Shown here one piece after another: positions 16,710-25,416 of a stretch of DNA of 64,000 nucleotides. Origin of the DNA: Martelella mediterranea (GTDB taxonomy: Bacteria > Pseudomonadota > Alphaproteobacteria > Rhizobiales > Rhizobiaceae); NCBI GenBank assembly GCA_003001975.1, contig PVUG01000008.1, positions 164,264 through 228,263 on the forward strand, given 5' to 3'. The translations under genes and the position numbers were made by a program. Each line of letters opens with the position of its first letter. Positions within the stretch are counted from its first letter, which is position 1. The notes beneath the pieces were generated by a model. It saw only the letters and a program-made list of their open reading frames with translations. It did no database searches and was not told the DNA's origin.

Positions 16710-17702
16710 ATGAAAACGTTACTTGCAGGCCTGACTCTGCTGGCCATGACCGGCGGCAGCGCGTTCGCCGCCGATTATCCCGCGAAGGAGATCCAGGGGA
16801 TCATCCAGTGGGGAGCCGGCGGCTCCACAGACACGGTGATGCGCGCGGTGACGCCGCATGCAGCCGAGGCGCTCGGCGGCAATATCGTCATGCAGAACAA
16901 GACCGGCGGCGTGGGCGCCATCGCCCTGCGCTACGTCCAGCAGCAGAAGGCCGACGGCTATACGCTGCTGATGGGCGCCGAGAACCCGCAGATGTACAAG
17001 GTTCTCGGCCTCGGTACCGACGATTACACCGATATGGTGCCGATCAGCGTGCTGGCGCGCGGCTTGCCGATGTTCGTCGCCAACAATGACGCGCCCTACA
17101 ACACGATGACGGAATTCGTCGAATACGCCAAGGCCAACCCCGGCGAGGTCCGTGTCGGTTCGACCGGTCCCGGCGGACTGACCTCGATCGTGCTCGCCAT
17201 GCTGACCAACCAGGAGGATGTCGAGTTCACCCGCGTGCCCTATGACGGCGACGGCCCCGCGCTAACCGCTCTTCAGGGCGGCGCCATCGACGTGATGCCC
17301 GCGGTGCTGGGGGCTGCCATCGAAGGCGTGAAAGCCGGGCGCATGAAGGTCATCGGTCTGGTCGACACCCAGCCCAACGATCTGCTGCCTGGCGTCGTGC
17401 CGATCACCGAGGAGATCCCCGGTTTCGCCGATTACCTGCCCTGGGGCCCCTTCTTCGGCGTTTTCGTCAAGGAAGGCACGCCGGACGAGGTCGTGGCCAA
17501 ACTGCAAGCCGCCTATGCCGAAGGTGCCAAAAATCCCGACTTCATCAAGCTGATGGAAGATCGCGGCTTCATCGTCATGTCGATCGCCGGTGACGAGGCG
17601 ATGGATTTCCTCGAAAGCTACCGGTCCACCTCCTCCTGGCTGGTGCATGACGCGGGCTTCTCGAAAAAATCGCCCGAAGAATTCGACATTCCGCGCCCCT
17701 GA
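16710..17702 (+). CDS. tctC: Tripartite tricarboxylate transporter binding protein (TctC/Bug family)
   Basis: The 330-residue precursor has a Sec signal peptide (MKTLLAGLTLLAMTGGSAFA). The mature part follows the Bug/TctC fold: PAKEIQGIIQWGAGGSTDTV near the N-terminus forms the carboxylate-binding loop, and VRVGSTGPGGLTSIVLAML is the second-domain loop. It captures an organic acid in the periplasm for the TctBA permease encoded downstream. The gene lies 26 bp after the dehydrogenase gene and has a strong ribosome site (GGGAGGAAAAC). Bug proteins bind many carboxylates, including aromatic and hydroxylated ones, so the substrate is open. Confidence 0.9.
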   Translation: MKTLLAGLTLLAMTGGSAFAADYPAKEIQGIIQWGAGGSTDTVMRAVTPHAAEALGGNIVMQNKTGGVGAIALRYVQQQKADGYTLLMGAENPQMYKVLGLGTDDYTDMVPISVLARGLPMFVANNDAPYNTMTEFVEYAKANPGEVRVGSTGPGGLTSIVLAMLTNQEDVEFTRVPYDGDGPALTALQGGAIDVMPAVLGAAIEGVKAGRMKVIGLVDTQPNDLLPGVVPITEEIPGFADYLPWGPFFGVFVKEGTPDEVVAKLQAAYAEGAKNPDFIKLMEDRGFIVMSIAGDEAMDFLESYRSTSSWLVHDAGFSKKSPEEFDIPRP

Positions 17703-17844
17703 GCCGCGGCGCATCAACCGGGAAACGGTATGATATGAAGGCCGAACGGCGCCCCGGCGTGGGCACCGTTCGGTACCGGCCGGCGCTGCCGGGGACGGCC
17801 CGCAGAGCCGCCCGCCAGCGATGGCTCTGCCAGAGGAGATTCCC

Positions 17845-18423
17845 ATGAAAATCGACTATCGCGGTGACGCCGATCATCATGACGGCACATCCGACGCCAC
17901 GCCCGGCGGCTATGAGGCAGAGCGCCGACCCGGAGAGCTGGCCTTCGCCCTGTTCCTGCTCGCGGCAAGCCTCTATCTGCTTTGGGAGGCGTACGGCATC
18001 GCCGGCTTCGAGGCGTTGTCCTCGGCGGGAGCCGTCCCGATGGCGACAACGGCGGCAATGGCGGTTTCGGCGCTTGTCATCGTGTGGCGCACCGCGCGGC
18101 TGCCGAAAGTGTCGACGGAGAGCCTGGCGCGCGACATCCTGCCGTTCAAAGTGATCCTCTTCGGTGCGCTGCTGGTCTGTTTCGGCCTGCTGCTGGTGCC
18201 GCTGGGCTTCCTGCCGACCGCTGCGCTCTTTCTGGTCGTGGCGATCAAGTATCTCTCCGGCCGTGGCTGGGGCTTCACCCTATCGGTCTCGCTGGGCAGC
18301 CTGCTGCTGATCTGGGTGGTCTTCCGTATCGTCTTTACCGTACTGATGCCCGCCGGCATCGTGCCGGAGGCAGAACTGCTGCAATTCTTCCGCAACCTCA
18401 GCACCGGCGGAGGAGCGAAATGA
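17845..18423 (+). CDS. tctB: Tripartite tricarboxylate transporter small membrane subunit (TctB)
   Basis: The 192-residue protein has four hydrophobic spans (LAFALFLLAASLYLLWEAYG, AVPMATTAAMAVSALVIVW, FKVILFGALLVCFGLLLVPL, and a C-terminal pair). This is the normal TctB layout. The start at 17845 follows GAGGAG. It stabilises or assists the large TctA subunit, whose gene start overlaps its stop by 4 nt (ATGATG over TGA). Confidence 0.87.
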   Translation: MKIDYRGDADHHDGTSDATPGGYEAERRPGELAFALFLLAASLYLLWEAYGIAGFEALSSAGAVPMATTAAMAVSALVIVWRTARLPKVSTESLARDILPFKVILFGALLVCFGLLLVPLGFLPTAALFLVVAIKYLSGRGWGFTLSVSLGSLLLIWVVFRIVFTVLMPAGIVPEAELLQFFRNLSTGGGAK

Positions 18424-19937
18424 TGGATACCCTGCTGGCGCTTCTCACCGTCTTCACGCAACCGGAGCTTCTTCTTCTGGTGGGACTGGGCACCTTCCTC
18501 GGCGTCTATATCGGCGCGATTCCGGGCCTGTCCGTCACCATGGCGGTCTCTATCCTGATCTCTTTCACCTTTGCCTGGGATGTCTACCCGGCGATCTCGC
18601 TGATGGTGGGCATCTACATGGGCGGCGTCTATGGCGGCTCGCGCACGGCGATCCTGCTGAACATTCCCGGCGCGCCCTCGGCCATCGCCACGGCCATGGA
18701 CGGCTATCCCATGGCACAGCGCGGCGAGGCCGGCGAGGCCATCGGCGTCACCACCGTCATGTCCTTCTTCGGCGGGCTCGTGGGGATCGCCGTTCTGGCT
18801 CTGGCGGCACCCTTCGTCGCCGAGTTCGCGCTGACCTTCCAGCCGCGCGACTACATGCTGCTCGCAGTGCTGGGCATCCTGTTGGTGGGCTCGCTTTCCG
18901 CAGGCAGCCTGCTCAAGGGTATTTTCGCCGGTGCCCTGGGCATCGCCATCGGCACGGTCGGCCGCGACCCGCTCACCTTTGCCGAACGCTTCACCTTTGA
19001 TTTTCAGATCATGGAGGGCGGCATCTCCTTCATCGCTGTGATGATCGGCATGTTCGGCATCTCCGAAGCGCTGCTGCAACTCCACCATGTCAACGCCGAG
19101 GTGATGCGGCAGAAGATCGACCGCATCATACCGTCCTGGGGGACCGTGCGGAAATACCTGCCACTGTCGCTGCAAACCTCCTCGATCGGAGTCATCATCG
19201 GCGCCCTTCCCGGCACCGGCGGCGACATCGCGGCGCTCATGGCCTACGACCACGCCAAGCGCGTGACCAAAAACCCGACACGCCCCTTCGGCACCGGTGC
19301 GATGGAAGGGCTGGTGGCGCCCGAGACGGCAAACAATGCCGCGGTGGGCGGGGCCTTCGTGCCGATGATGACGCTCGGCATCCCCGGCGACGCGGTGACC
19401 GCGATCATGATCGGGGCACTTTTCATCCACGGGCTGAACCCCGGCCCGATGCTCATGGTCGATCAGCCGCAGATGTTCTGGTTCATCGTCGGCGCGCTGC
19501 TGACCGCCAATGTCTTTATCCTGATCTGCGGCCTGTCGGGGATCAAGCTCTTCACCAAGATCGTCGAGATGCCGCGCGCGGTGCTGATCCCGCTCATCAT
19601 GCTGCTGTCGGTCGTCGGCGCCTATGCGGTCAACAACTCGGTCACCGATGTCTACTGGATGCTGGGTTTCGGAGTCTTCGGCTATTTCATGCGGCATTAC
19701 GGCTATCCGCTGGGGCCAGTGATCCTGGGCGTGATCCTGTCGCGCCTCTTGGACGACAACTGGCGCCGTGCGATCATCTCTGAACGCGAAGACCTCGGCG
19801 CCTTCTTCACAGGCATCTTGACCAGCCCGCTGTCGCTGTCGCTGCTGCTGGTCTGCATCGTGATCATTCTGTCCCAGACCCCGCTTTTCAAGCTGCTGAA
19901 ACCCCGGGCTGTGAAACGGACTACAGGTCAACTCTAG
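18420..19937 (+). CDS. tctA: Tripartite tricarboxylate transporter large membrane subunit (TctA)
   Basis: The 505-residue protein has about twelve membrane spans and the two duplicated TctA glycine-rich signatures, YIGAIPGLSVTMAV near residue 32 and IGALPGTGGDIAALMAYDHA near residue 260. These form the transport core. It is a secondary, ion-driven carrier and works with TctB and TctC. The start at 18420 follows GGAGGAG and overlaps tctB. It is the last gene of the plus-strand arm, and its 3' end is 173 bp from the tRNA-Gly 3' end. A large antisense reading frame over it is a codon-bias shadow. Confidence 0.92.
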   Translation: MMDTLLALLTVFTQPELLLLVGLGTFLGVYIGAIPGLSVTMAVSILISFTFAWDVYPAISLMVGIYMGGVYGGSRTAILLNIPGAPSAIATAMDGYPMAQRGEAGEAIGVTTVMSFFGGLVGIAVLALAAPFVAEFALTFQPRDYMLLAVLGILLVGSLSAGSLLKGIFAGALGIAIGTVGRDPLTFAERFTFDFQIMEGGISFIAVMIGMFGISEALLQLHHVNAEVMRQKIDRIIPSWGTVRKYLPLSLQTSSIGVIIGALPGTGGDIAALMAYDHAKRVTKNPTRPFGTGAMEGLVAPETANNAAVGGAFVPMMTLGIPGDAVTAIMIGALFIHGLNPGPMLMVDQPQMFWFIVGALLTANVFILICGLSGIKLFTKIVEMPRAVLIPLIMLLSVVGAYAVNNSVTDVYWMLGFGVFGYFMRHYGYPLGPVILGVILSRLLDDNWRRAIISEREDLGAFFTGILTSPLSLSLLLVCIVIILSQTPLFKLLKPRAVKRTTGQL

Positions 19938-20110
19938 AAGGCGCCAAGATATTGTCGACGCATACGACTGTGAATATGACAGAACGATACGCTCACGGCG
20001 ACAAGCTGGTAGTGTCCAGAAGAATCGCGGAAGCGAGAGTTAGCATCCGGCTGCCAAAATCGACCGAGTGTAACGAGTGAAACGCTTCTGGAATAACTAT
20101 CTAAAATCAC

Positions 20111-20184
20111 TGGAGCGGGTAACGGGAATCGAACCCGTGCGTTCAGCTTGGGAAGCTGACAGGCTACCATTACATCATACCCGC
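20111..20184 (-). tRNA. tRNA-Gly (anticodon CCC)
   Basis: The reverse strand folds into a complete cloverleaf. The acceptor arm is GCGGGTA with TACCCGC, the D-arm region is TGTAATGGTAGCC, the anticodon stem TCAGC/GCTGA encloses loop TTCCCAA (anticodon CCC), and the T-arm carries GGTTCGATTCC. The 3' CCA is encoded (TGG at 20111-20113 on the plus strand). It reads GGG codons. The tRNA 3' end points toward the catabolic cluster, the usual orientation for an island attachment site, but no integrase or second att copy was found. Confidence 0.96.
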
Positions 20185-20684
20185 AGAACCGAAACGGCCC
20201 GCCGCCGTTCATTACCACCACCGCCGGCTTTCCGGCAAGCTGAAAAACCGGCGACGACGGGACGTTGTGCAAAGGACAGTCGCGGGAACCGGGCGATCAT
20301 TCGTTTTGCGGCGCTCGTGCGCTGAAATCGTCGGCAGCTTTTGCCCGCGCCTTGACCGCAGGGGTTGACGCCTTGCGCCGGTTCGCTATCTCTGTATCTG
20401 TCGATCGCATTCTTGACCGGCCCGCAAAAAACGGCCGGCCGGAGACGCCTCCCACGGGGATTGAGACCTGTTCTTTTCAGGGGACGCTGACGGAATGCAG
20501 ACGGCAAACCCGGTGCCGGGCCCCTCTGGCGAGAGTTTGACGGCGCTCTCGTGATGTCGGTACCGCCCGCAAATTAGCCGGCGGACATGTTTATCATGCT
20601 TCAAATCCCGTTACCCGTGACGCATGCGTTCAACGTATGCGCTTTTACCCGTTGCCACGCTCCTGAAACACCGGAGGCGCGGCC
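20185..20684. other. 500-bp intergenic region before the DUF475 gene
   Basis: This stretch has no convincing gene: the short open frames in it lack family features. It is GC-rich with small hairpins (for example CCCGG/CCGGG near 20511-20522). Close to the DUF475 start it contains an inverted repeat, 20621-20641, with 10-bp arms around a central C and one mismatch (left arm CGCATGCGTT). That repeat sits 43 bp before the ATG, a good place for an operator or a leader hairpin. I did not find a known metal riboswitch signature here. Confidence 0.45.
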
Positions 20685-21728
20685 ATGACCTCCACCCTTT
20701 CCTATTTCAAATGGGCCTTCATCATCACCGTCGCCGGCCTGCTGGCCAGCAGCATCTATGGTTATTTCAGCTTCGGGTTCAGCGGCGCCCTCACCTTCCT
20801 GTTCATCACGGCCGTGCTGGCTGTCCTTGAAATCTCGCTGTCCTTCGACAATGCCGTCGTCAACGCCAACAAGCTCAAGGCCATGAGCCATGCATGGCAG
20901 CGGCGCTTCCTGACCTGGGGCATTCTGATTGCCGTTTTCGGCATGCGGCTGCTGTTTCCACTGGTCATCGTCGCGCTCGCGGCAAAAATCGGCCCTTTCG
21001 CCGCGGTGCACCTCGCCTTTGCCGAGCCGCGCGCCTACGCCGCGATCATGCACAACGCCCATCTTTCGATTGCCGCCTTTGGCGGCACCTTCCTGCTGAT
21101 GGTCGGGCTGACCTATTTCTTCGATTGCGACAAGGACGTGCACTGGCTGCCATGGCTAGAAGAGCCGATGGCCCGCTCCGCCTCGATCAAGGGTATTGAA
21201 ATCGGGATTGCGCTTATCGTCATTCTGATCTTCTCCGGGCTTGTGGCGGAAGAACGGTCCGAGGATTTTCTCTACCCGGCTCTTTACGGCCTGATCACCT
21301 TTCTGGCCGTCGAAATCCTGAGCGGGTTTCTCGACGCCAGTCAGGCAAAGGCGGCAAAGACGGCCGCCCAGGGCGGGCTCGGCGCCTTCATCTATCTGGA
21401 GGTCCTCGATGCCAGCTTTTCCTTCGACGGCGTGGTCGGTGCTTTCGCGCTCACCAAGAACCTGCTGGTGATTGCCATCGGGCTCGGGATCGGCGCCATG
21501 TATGTGCGCTCGCTCACAATCCTGCTCGTTGATCGCCAGACGCTCTCGCATTTCCGTTTTCTCGAACATGGCGCCTTCTATGCGATCCTGGTGCTGGCGG
21601 TGATCATGTTCACCCAGACGCTCGTTCATATTCCCGAAGCGGTAACCGGCCTTGTCGGCGCAGGCCTGATCGGACTGTCGCTCTGGTCATCACTGCGCTG
21701 GCGCAAGCAGCTGAAGGAAGCGCTTTAG
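20685..21728 (+). CDS. DUF475/TerC-like integral membrane protein
   Basis: The 347-residue protein has about nine hydrophobic spans. It carries two copies of the TerC-superfamily acidic motif within the membrane, LSFDNAVVNA near residue 48 and SFSFDGVVGAFA near residue 247. Members of this superfamily are linked to metal-ion (often manganese) efflux or tellurite resistance, but DUF475 proteins themselves have no settled function. GGAGG lies upstream of the ATG. The gene stands alone, ending tail-to-tail with the sensor kinase 18 bp away. A metal transport role is an inference from the superfamily. Confidence 0.82.
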   Translation: MTSTLSYFKWAFIITVAGLLASSIYGYFSFGFSGALTFLFITAVLAVLEISLSFDNAVVNANKLKAMSHAWQRRFLTWGILIAVFGMRLLFPLVIVALAAKIGPFAAVHLAFAEPRAYAAIMHNAHLSIAAFGGTFLLMVGLTYFFDCDKDVHWLPWLEEPMARSASIKGIEIGIALIVILIFSGLVAEERSEDFLYPALYGLITFLAVEILSGFLDASQAKAAKTAAQGGLGAFIYLEVLDASFSFDGVVGAFALTKNLLVIAIGLGIGAMYVRSLTILLVDRQTLSHFRFLEHGAFYAILVLAVIMFTQTLVHIPEAVTGLVGAGLIGLSLWSSLRWRKQLKEAL

Positions 21729-21746
21729 ATCTCCGGGGTGGCGGTC

Positions 21747-24700
21747 CTATTCGGCCGCCGCCCTGTGAAAAATCGCGATCTGGTTGAGGAAGGCGCGCAG
21801 GAGCGCCGGTTTCAGCGGCTTGTGCTGCACGACGATATCCTCTTCCACCGCCAGATCGCGGACATCCTGCGTCCGGTCGGCGGTCAAGAGCAGCGCCGGG
21901 ATATGACGTGCGAAATGCTCCCGCAGGCTGATGACCGCCTGCACCCCGCTGTCTCCGCCATCGAGATGATAATCGGCGATGATGACATCGGGGCGCGTTT
22001 CAAGAGCGCAGGCGGCATCGGCATTCGCGGCGGTGTAGACCTCAGCCCCCCAGCCTCCGAGCAGCACGCGCATGCCTTCCAGTATGGCCATCTCATTGTC
22101 GATGCAAAGCACCTTGAGCCCGGAGATTGCCTGATCCGGCAATCGACCTGCCGCCCTGCCCGCCTGTGCCGCTGTCTCCGTGCCGGCTTCGGCCAGCGGC
22201 ACGGTAATCCTGAAGACCGTTCCCTCGCCCGGCCGCGAAGCCAGCGAAACCGGATGGGCAAGCATGCGGGAAAGCCGGTCGACAATTGAAAGACCGAGAC
22301 CGAGACCCTGCGCAGCACGCGCGCCTTCGTCCAGACGGGTGAATTCGCCGAACACGGTTTCCGCCTTCGAGGCCGGAATACCGATCCCGGTATCATGCAC
22401 CTCGATCACCGCATGATCGCCGCGACGGCGCACGCCAACCAGAACCTTGCCGGTCATCGTATACTTGATCGCGTTCGACACCAGGTTCTGCACCAGCCGC
22501 CTGAGGCCCTGGGTGTCCGAACGCACCTTGAGCGAAGATTTCACCACTGTGAATGTCAGTCCGCGCTCATCGGCCAGCGGGCGGAAATCGGTCTCAACCC
22601 GTTTCAGCATGTCGCCGAGGTTCACTGCCGTGAAATGCGGTTTCATCGCGCCCGCGTCGAGCCGGGAAATATCGAGAACGGCGCCGAGAATATCCTCGAC
22701 CGACTGCAATGCGGAATCGATCTTGTCAGTGAATGCGCGTTCTTCCCCCTCAGCCGGCATGCGCTCGCCAAGCGCGGTGGCATAAAGCCGCGCGGCATTG
22801 AGCGGCTGCAGGATATCGTGACCGGCAGCGGCAAAAAACCGGGTCTTGCCGATATTGGCTTCGTCTGCTGCGGCCCGCGCAACCCTCAGCGCCTTGTTGA
22901 CCTCGGTGAGTTCGGCCGTGCGGGCCACAACACGCTGCTCCAGCGTTTCATTGGCCTGTTTGAGCGCCAGATCGGCTTCCACCCGTTGCGTGACGTCGGT
23001 GAAGGTGACGACCATGCCGGCTTCCGGCATGGCACGCGACTGTACCTCGATGATCCGCCGCCCACTGTCGAGCACCATCGGAAAGGCGCTTTCATGGGCG
23101 CGCAGACGCCTGAGCGCCTCGCGCGCCTCGTCGCCGGTCAGATCCCCGCGCGAGGACAGCCGGCCCATGATGTTGATCAGCGGATAGCCCACCTGGCCGA
23201 CTTCCTCCGGCAGATTAAGCAGCGCGCGAAAACGCTTGTTCCAGACGGTAAGCCGGTTCGATGCATCGAAAACGGCGATCCCCTGATCGATCTGGGCCAA
23301 AGCGGTCTGCAACAGGCCCTGATTATATTGCAGCGCCTCGCTTGCCTGATCGAGCAGGAAGGCGGCATCGCCCGAGGCAGCCTCCGCACGTTGCAGCACC
23401 AGCGACAACACAAGCCGCGCCGAGGACGAGCCGATGGCGCTGCCGAGCAATTGTTCGGAGAAGTGAATGAGCGCCATATCGGCCTGTTCATCATCGCTCA
23501 TCCGGCGGCCGGCATTGCGTTCGAAGGTCGCAAAGGAACGGGCGGTGCGCTCCGTGCCGAGATAGCCGTTCAGCGTTTCGCGCAGCATGCCGACGGAAAC
23601 GCCCGTGCCGATTCCGCGCGCCGACGACTGCCAGCGTGGCTGGCGCTTGACGAAAATGCCCGATTGGATGCGCTCCAGCGGCCGGGCCTGACGGCTGAGC
23701 GACCCGAGCACGAGACCGGCGACATTGATGAGCAGCGACAGGCAGGTGACGTTTAGCAGGATATCGGCATCCGGTCCGGTGAACAGGCCCGTTCCCGGCA
23801 GGATAAAATTCATCACCTCGCCTGCAATCGCCGAGTGATCCGGACCGCCGAGACTTGGCACAAACAGGAGATAGACCCAGGTGAGAAAACCGAGCGAAAG
23901 CCCGAGTATGGCGCCGCGTGCATTGGCGGTGCGCCAGACAAGGCCGATGAACAGCGCCGGCGCCACTTGCGCAATCGCCGCGAATGCCAGAAGCCCGATT
24001 GAAAACAGGCCCCGGTCGCCATCGATATGACGATAATAGGCATAGCCGAGCAGCATGACGCCGAGGATGGACGCCCGGCGAATATTGAGCAGCAGCGAAT
24101 GGAAATCCTGGCGGTGCGCCTCACCGGCAATCATCCGCCGTCTGAGCAGGATCGGGGTGATGATATCGTTGGACAGCATGATGGCAAGCGCCACGGAGGC
24201 GACGATGACCATTGCCGTTGCCGCCGAAAACCCGCCGAGAAAGGTGATCAGCGAGATCAGCGGCTGGCCCTGGGTGAGCGGCAATTGCAGCACGTAAAGA
24301 TCGGGATCGACCTCCGGACCTAGTATCACCGCACCGCCGATGGCAACCGGCATGACCAGAAGGTTGATCGCAATCAGATAGGCGGGAAACAGAAAACGGG
24401 CGAGGTTCAGTTCTCCCTCGCTGCGGTTTTCAACGACCGTGACATGGAACTGGCGCGGCAACAGCAGGATGGCGAAGCCGGAGAGGACCGTGAGCAGCAC
24501 CCAGCGGCTGATCGGCGTTTCATAGGTGAGCGCGGCCGACGCCGCCACGTTGTCCCGGGCGGCGGCCAGAAGATCCGCCGGCCCGTCGAACAGCACGAAC
24601 AGCACGAACAGGCCCACCGAACCGAAGGCCACCAGCTTGACGACCGATTCCATCGCGATCGCCAGGATCAGCCCGTCCTGATGCTCGGTCGCGTCCGTAT

Positions 24701-25250
24701 GGCGGGTGCCGAAGACGATGGCAAAACTTGCCAGCGCCAGCGTGACGACCAGCGGCAGGCCGACACCGAAGGCCGCACCGAGAGAAGAGAGGTCAACCGT
24801 GCCGCCGACCATGACCGAAACCGAATCCGAGACCGCTTTCAGTTGCAGCGCGATATAGGGAATGGCGGCCGCCAGCGAGATCAGCGCCACAAGTCCCGCC
24901 ACGATCGGGTTCTTGCCATAACGAGCGGCGAGGAAATCGGCCGCGGAGGTCAGCTTTTCGGATTTTGCAAGTGAGACGATACGCCGGACCACCGGCATGC
25001 CGACGGTGAACACCAGAATGGGGCCGATATAGATACCTAGAAATTCCAGCCCGCGCGTTGAGGCAAGACCGACCCCGCCGAAATAGGTCCATGAGGTGCA
25101 ATAGACGGCCAGCGACAGCGCATAGACGAAGTTGCGGCCCGACCGTGGCGCAAGCTCGCGCTTTGCCCGCCGGTCGCCATAGCTCGCCACGGCAAACAGC
25201 AGCATGATGTAAAGCAGCGCCGCCAACAATATCAGCCAGCCCGGCAGCAT
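21747..25250 (-). CDS. CrbS-like hybrid: sodium/solute symporter domain fused to histidine kinase and receiver
   Basis: The 1167-residue protein starts with a sodium/solute symporter (PutP-like) domain of 12-13 spans (to about residue 520). A linker and a PAS-like domain follow (around 670-770, IAVFDASNRLTVWNKRFRAL). The kinase core has phospho-accepting His811 (AAGHDILQPL), an N box (NLVSNAIKYT) and G boxes (DTGIGIP, GLGLGLSIV). A C-terminal receiver has phospho-acceptor Asp1093 (IIADYHLDGG). This matches the CrbS/STAC kinases that control acetate and carbon use in other proteobacteria. The start at 25250 follows GGGAGG; the open frame extends to 25487 but that part lacks family features. 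No LuxR-type CrbR partner gene lies next to it. The divergent neighbour is an aminotransferase. Confidence 0.9.
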   Translation of the reverse strand: MLPGWLILLAALLYIMLLFAVASYGDRRAKRELAPRSGRNFVYALSLAVYCTSWTYFGGVGLASTRGLEFLGIYIGPILVFTVGMPVVRRIVSLAKSEKLTSAADFLAARYGKNPIVAGLVALISLAAAIPYIALQLKAVSDSVSVMVGGTVDLSSLGAAFGVGLPLVVTLALASFAIVFGTRHTDATEHQDGLILAIAMESVVKLVAFGSVGLFVLFVLFDGPADLLAAARDNVAASAALTYETPISRWVLLTVLSGFAILLLPRQFHVTVVENRSEGELNLARFLFPAYLIAINLLVMPVAIGGAVILGPEVDPDLYVLQLPLTQGQPLISLITFLGGFSAATAMVIVASVALAIMLSNDIITPILLRRRMIAGEAHRQDFHSLLLNIRRASILGVMLLGYAYYRHIDGDRGLFSIGLLAFAAIAQVAPALFIGLVWRTANARGAILGLSLGFLTWVYLLFVPSLGGPDHSAIAGEVMNFILPGTGLFTGPDADILLNVTCLSLLINVAGLVLGSLSRQARPLERIQSGIFVKRQPRWQSSARGIGTGVSVGMLRETLNGYLGTERTARSFATFERNAGRRMSDDEQADMALIHFSEQLLGSAIGSSSARLVLSLVLQRAEAASGDAAFLLDQASEALQYNQGLLQTALAQIDQGIAVFDASNRLTVWNKRFRALLNLPEEVGQVGYPLINIMGRLSSRGDLTGDEAREALRRLRAHESAFPMVLDSGRRIIEVQSRAMPEAGMVVTFTDVTQRVEADLALKQANETLEQRVVARTAELTEVNKALRVARAAADEANIGKTRFFAAAGHDILQPLNAARLYATALGERMPAEGEERAFTDKIDSALQSVEDILGAVLDISRLDAGAMKPHFTAVNLGDMLKRVETDFRPLADERGLTFTVVKSSLKVRSDTQGLRRLVQNLVSNAIKYTMTGKVLVGVRRRGDHAVIEVHDTGIGIPASKAETVFGEFTRLDEGARAAQGLGLGLSIVDRLSRMLAHPVSLASRPGEGTVFRITVPLAEAGTETAAQAGRAAGRLPDQAISGLKVLCIDNEMAILEGMRVLLGGWGAEVYTAANADAACALETRPDVIIADYHLDGGDSGVQAVISLREHFARHIPALLLTADRTQDVRDLAVEEDIVVQHKPLKPALLRAFLNQIAIFHRAAAE

Positions 25251-25416
25251 GAAACGCCTCCCTTCGGGACCGGTTTCACCATAGGCTATTGACGCCCGGT
25301 TTGAAATGCGACTGTTGCAGCAGGAACCATCACAAAAAACAATGATTCCAGGCTCGAATTTGATGGAACGCAGACGGTTCTGCGCATTACAACAGGATGA
25401 CCACGGAGAACCCTGC

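Noticed and set aside
17973..19931. 652-codon open frame on the minus strand across tctB and tctA
   Set aside because: It is antisense to clear transporter genes, has a charged low-complexity composition and matches no family. It is a GC-bias shadow.
19938..20110. Duplicated tRNA-Gly end as an island attachment site
   Set aside because: No copy of the tRNA 3' sequence was found near the left edge of the cluster; only an unrelated 8-bp inverted pair (20015-20022 and 20085-20092) lies here.
20265..20540. 91-codon open frame upstream of the DUF475 gene
   Set aside because: It has no ribosome site, unusual composition for the region and no family resemblance.
20440..20684. yybP-ykoY manganese riboswitch before the DUF475 gene
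   Set aside because: The GGGGAGUAG and AGACCUU core sequences are not present, so the class cannot be claimed.
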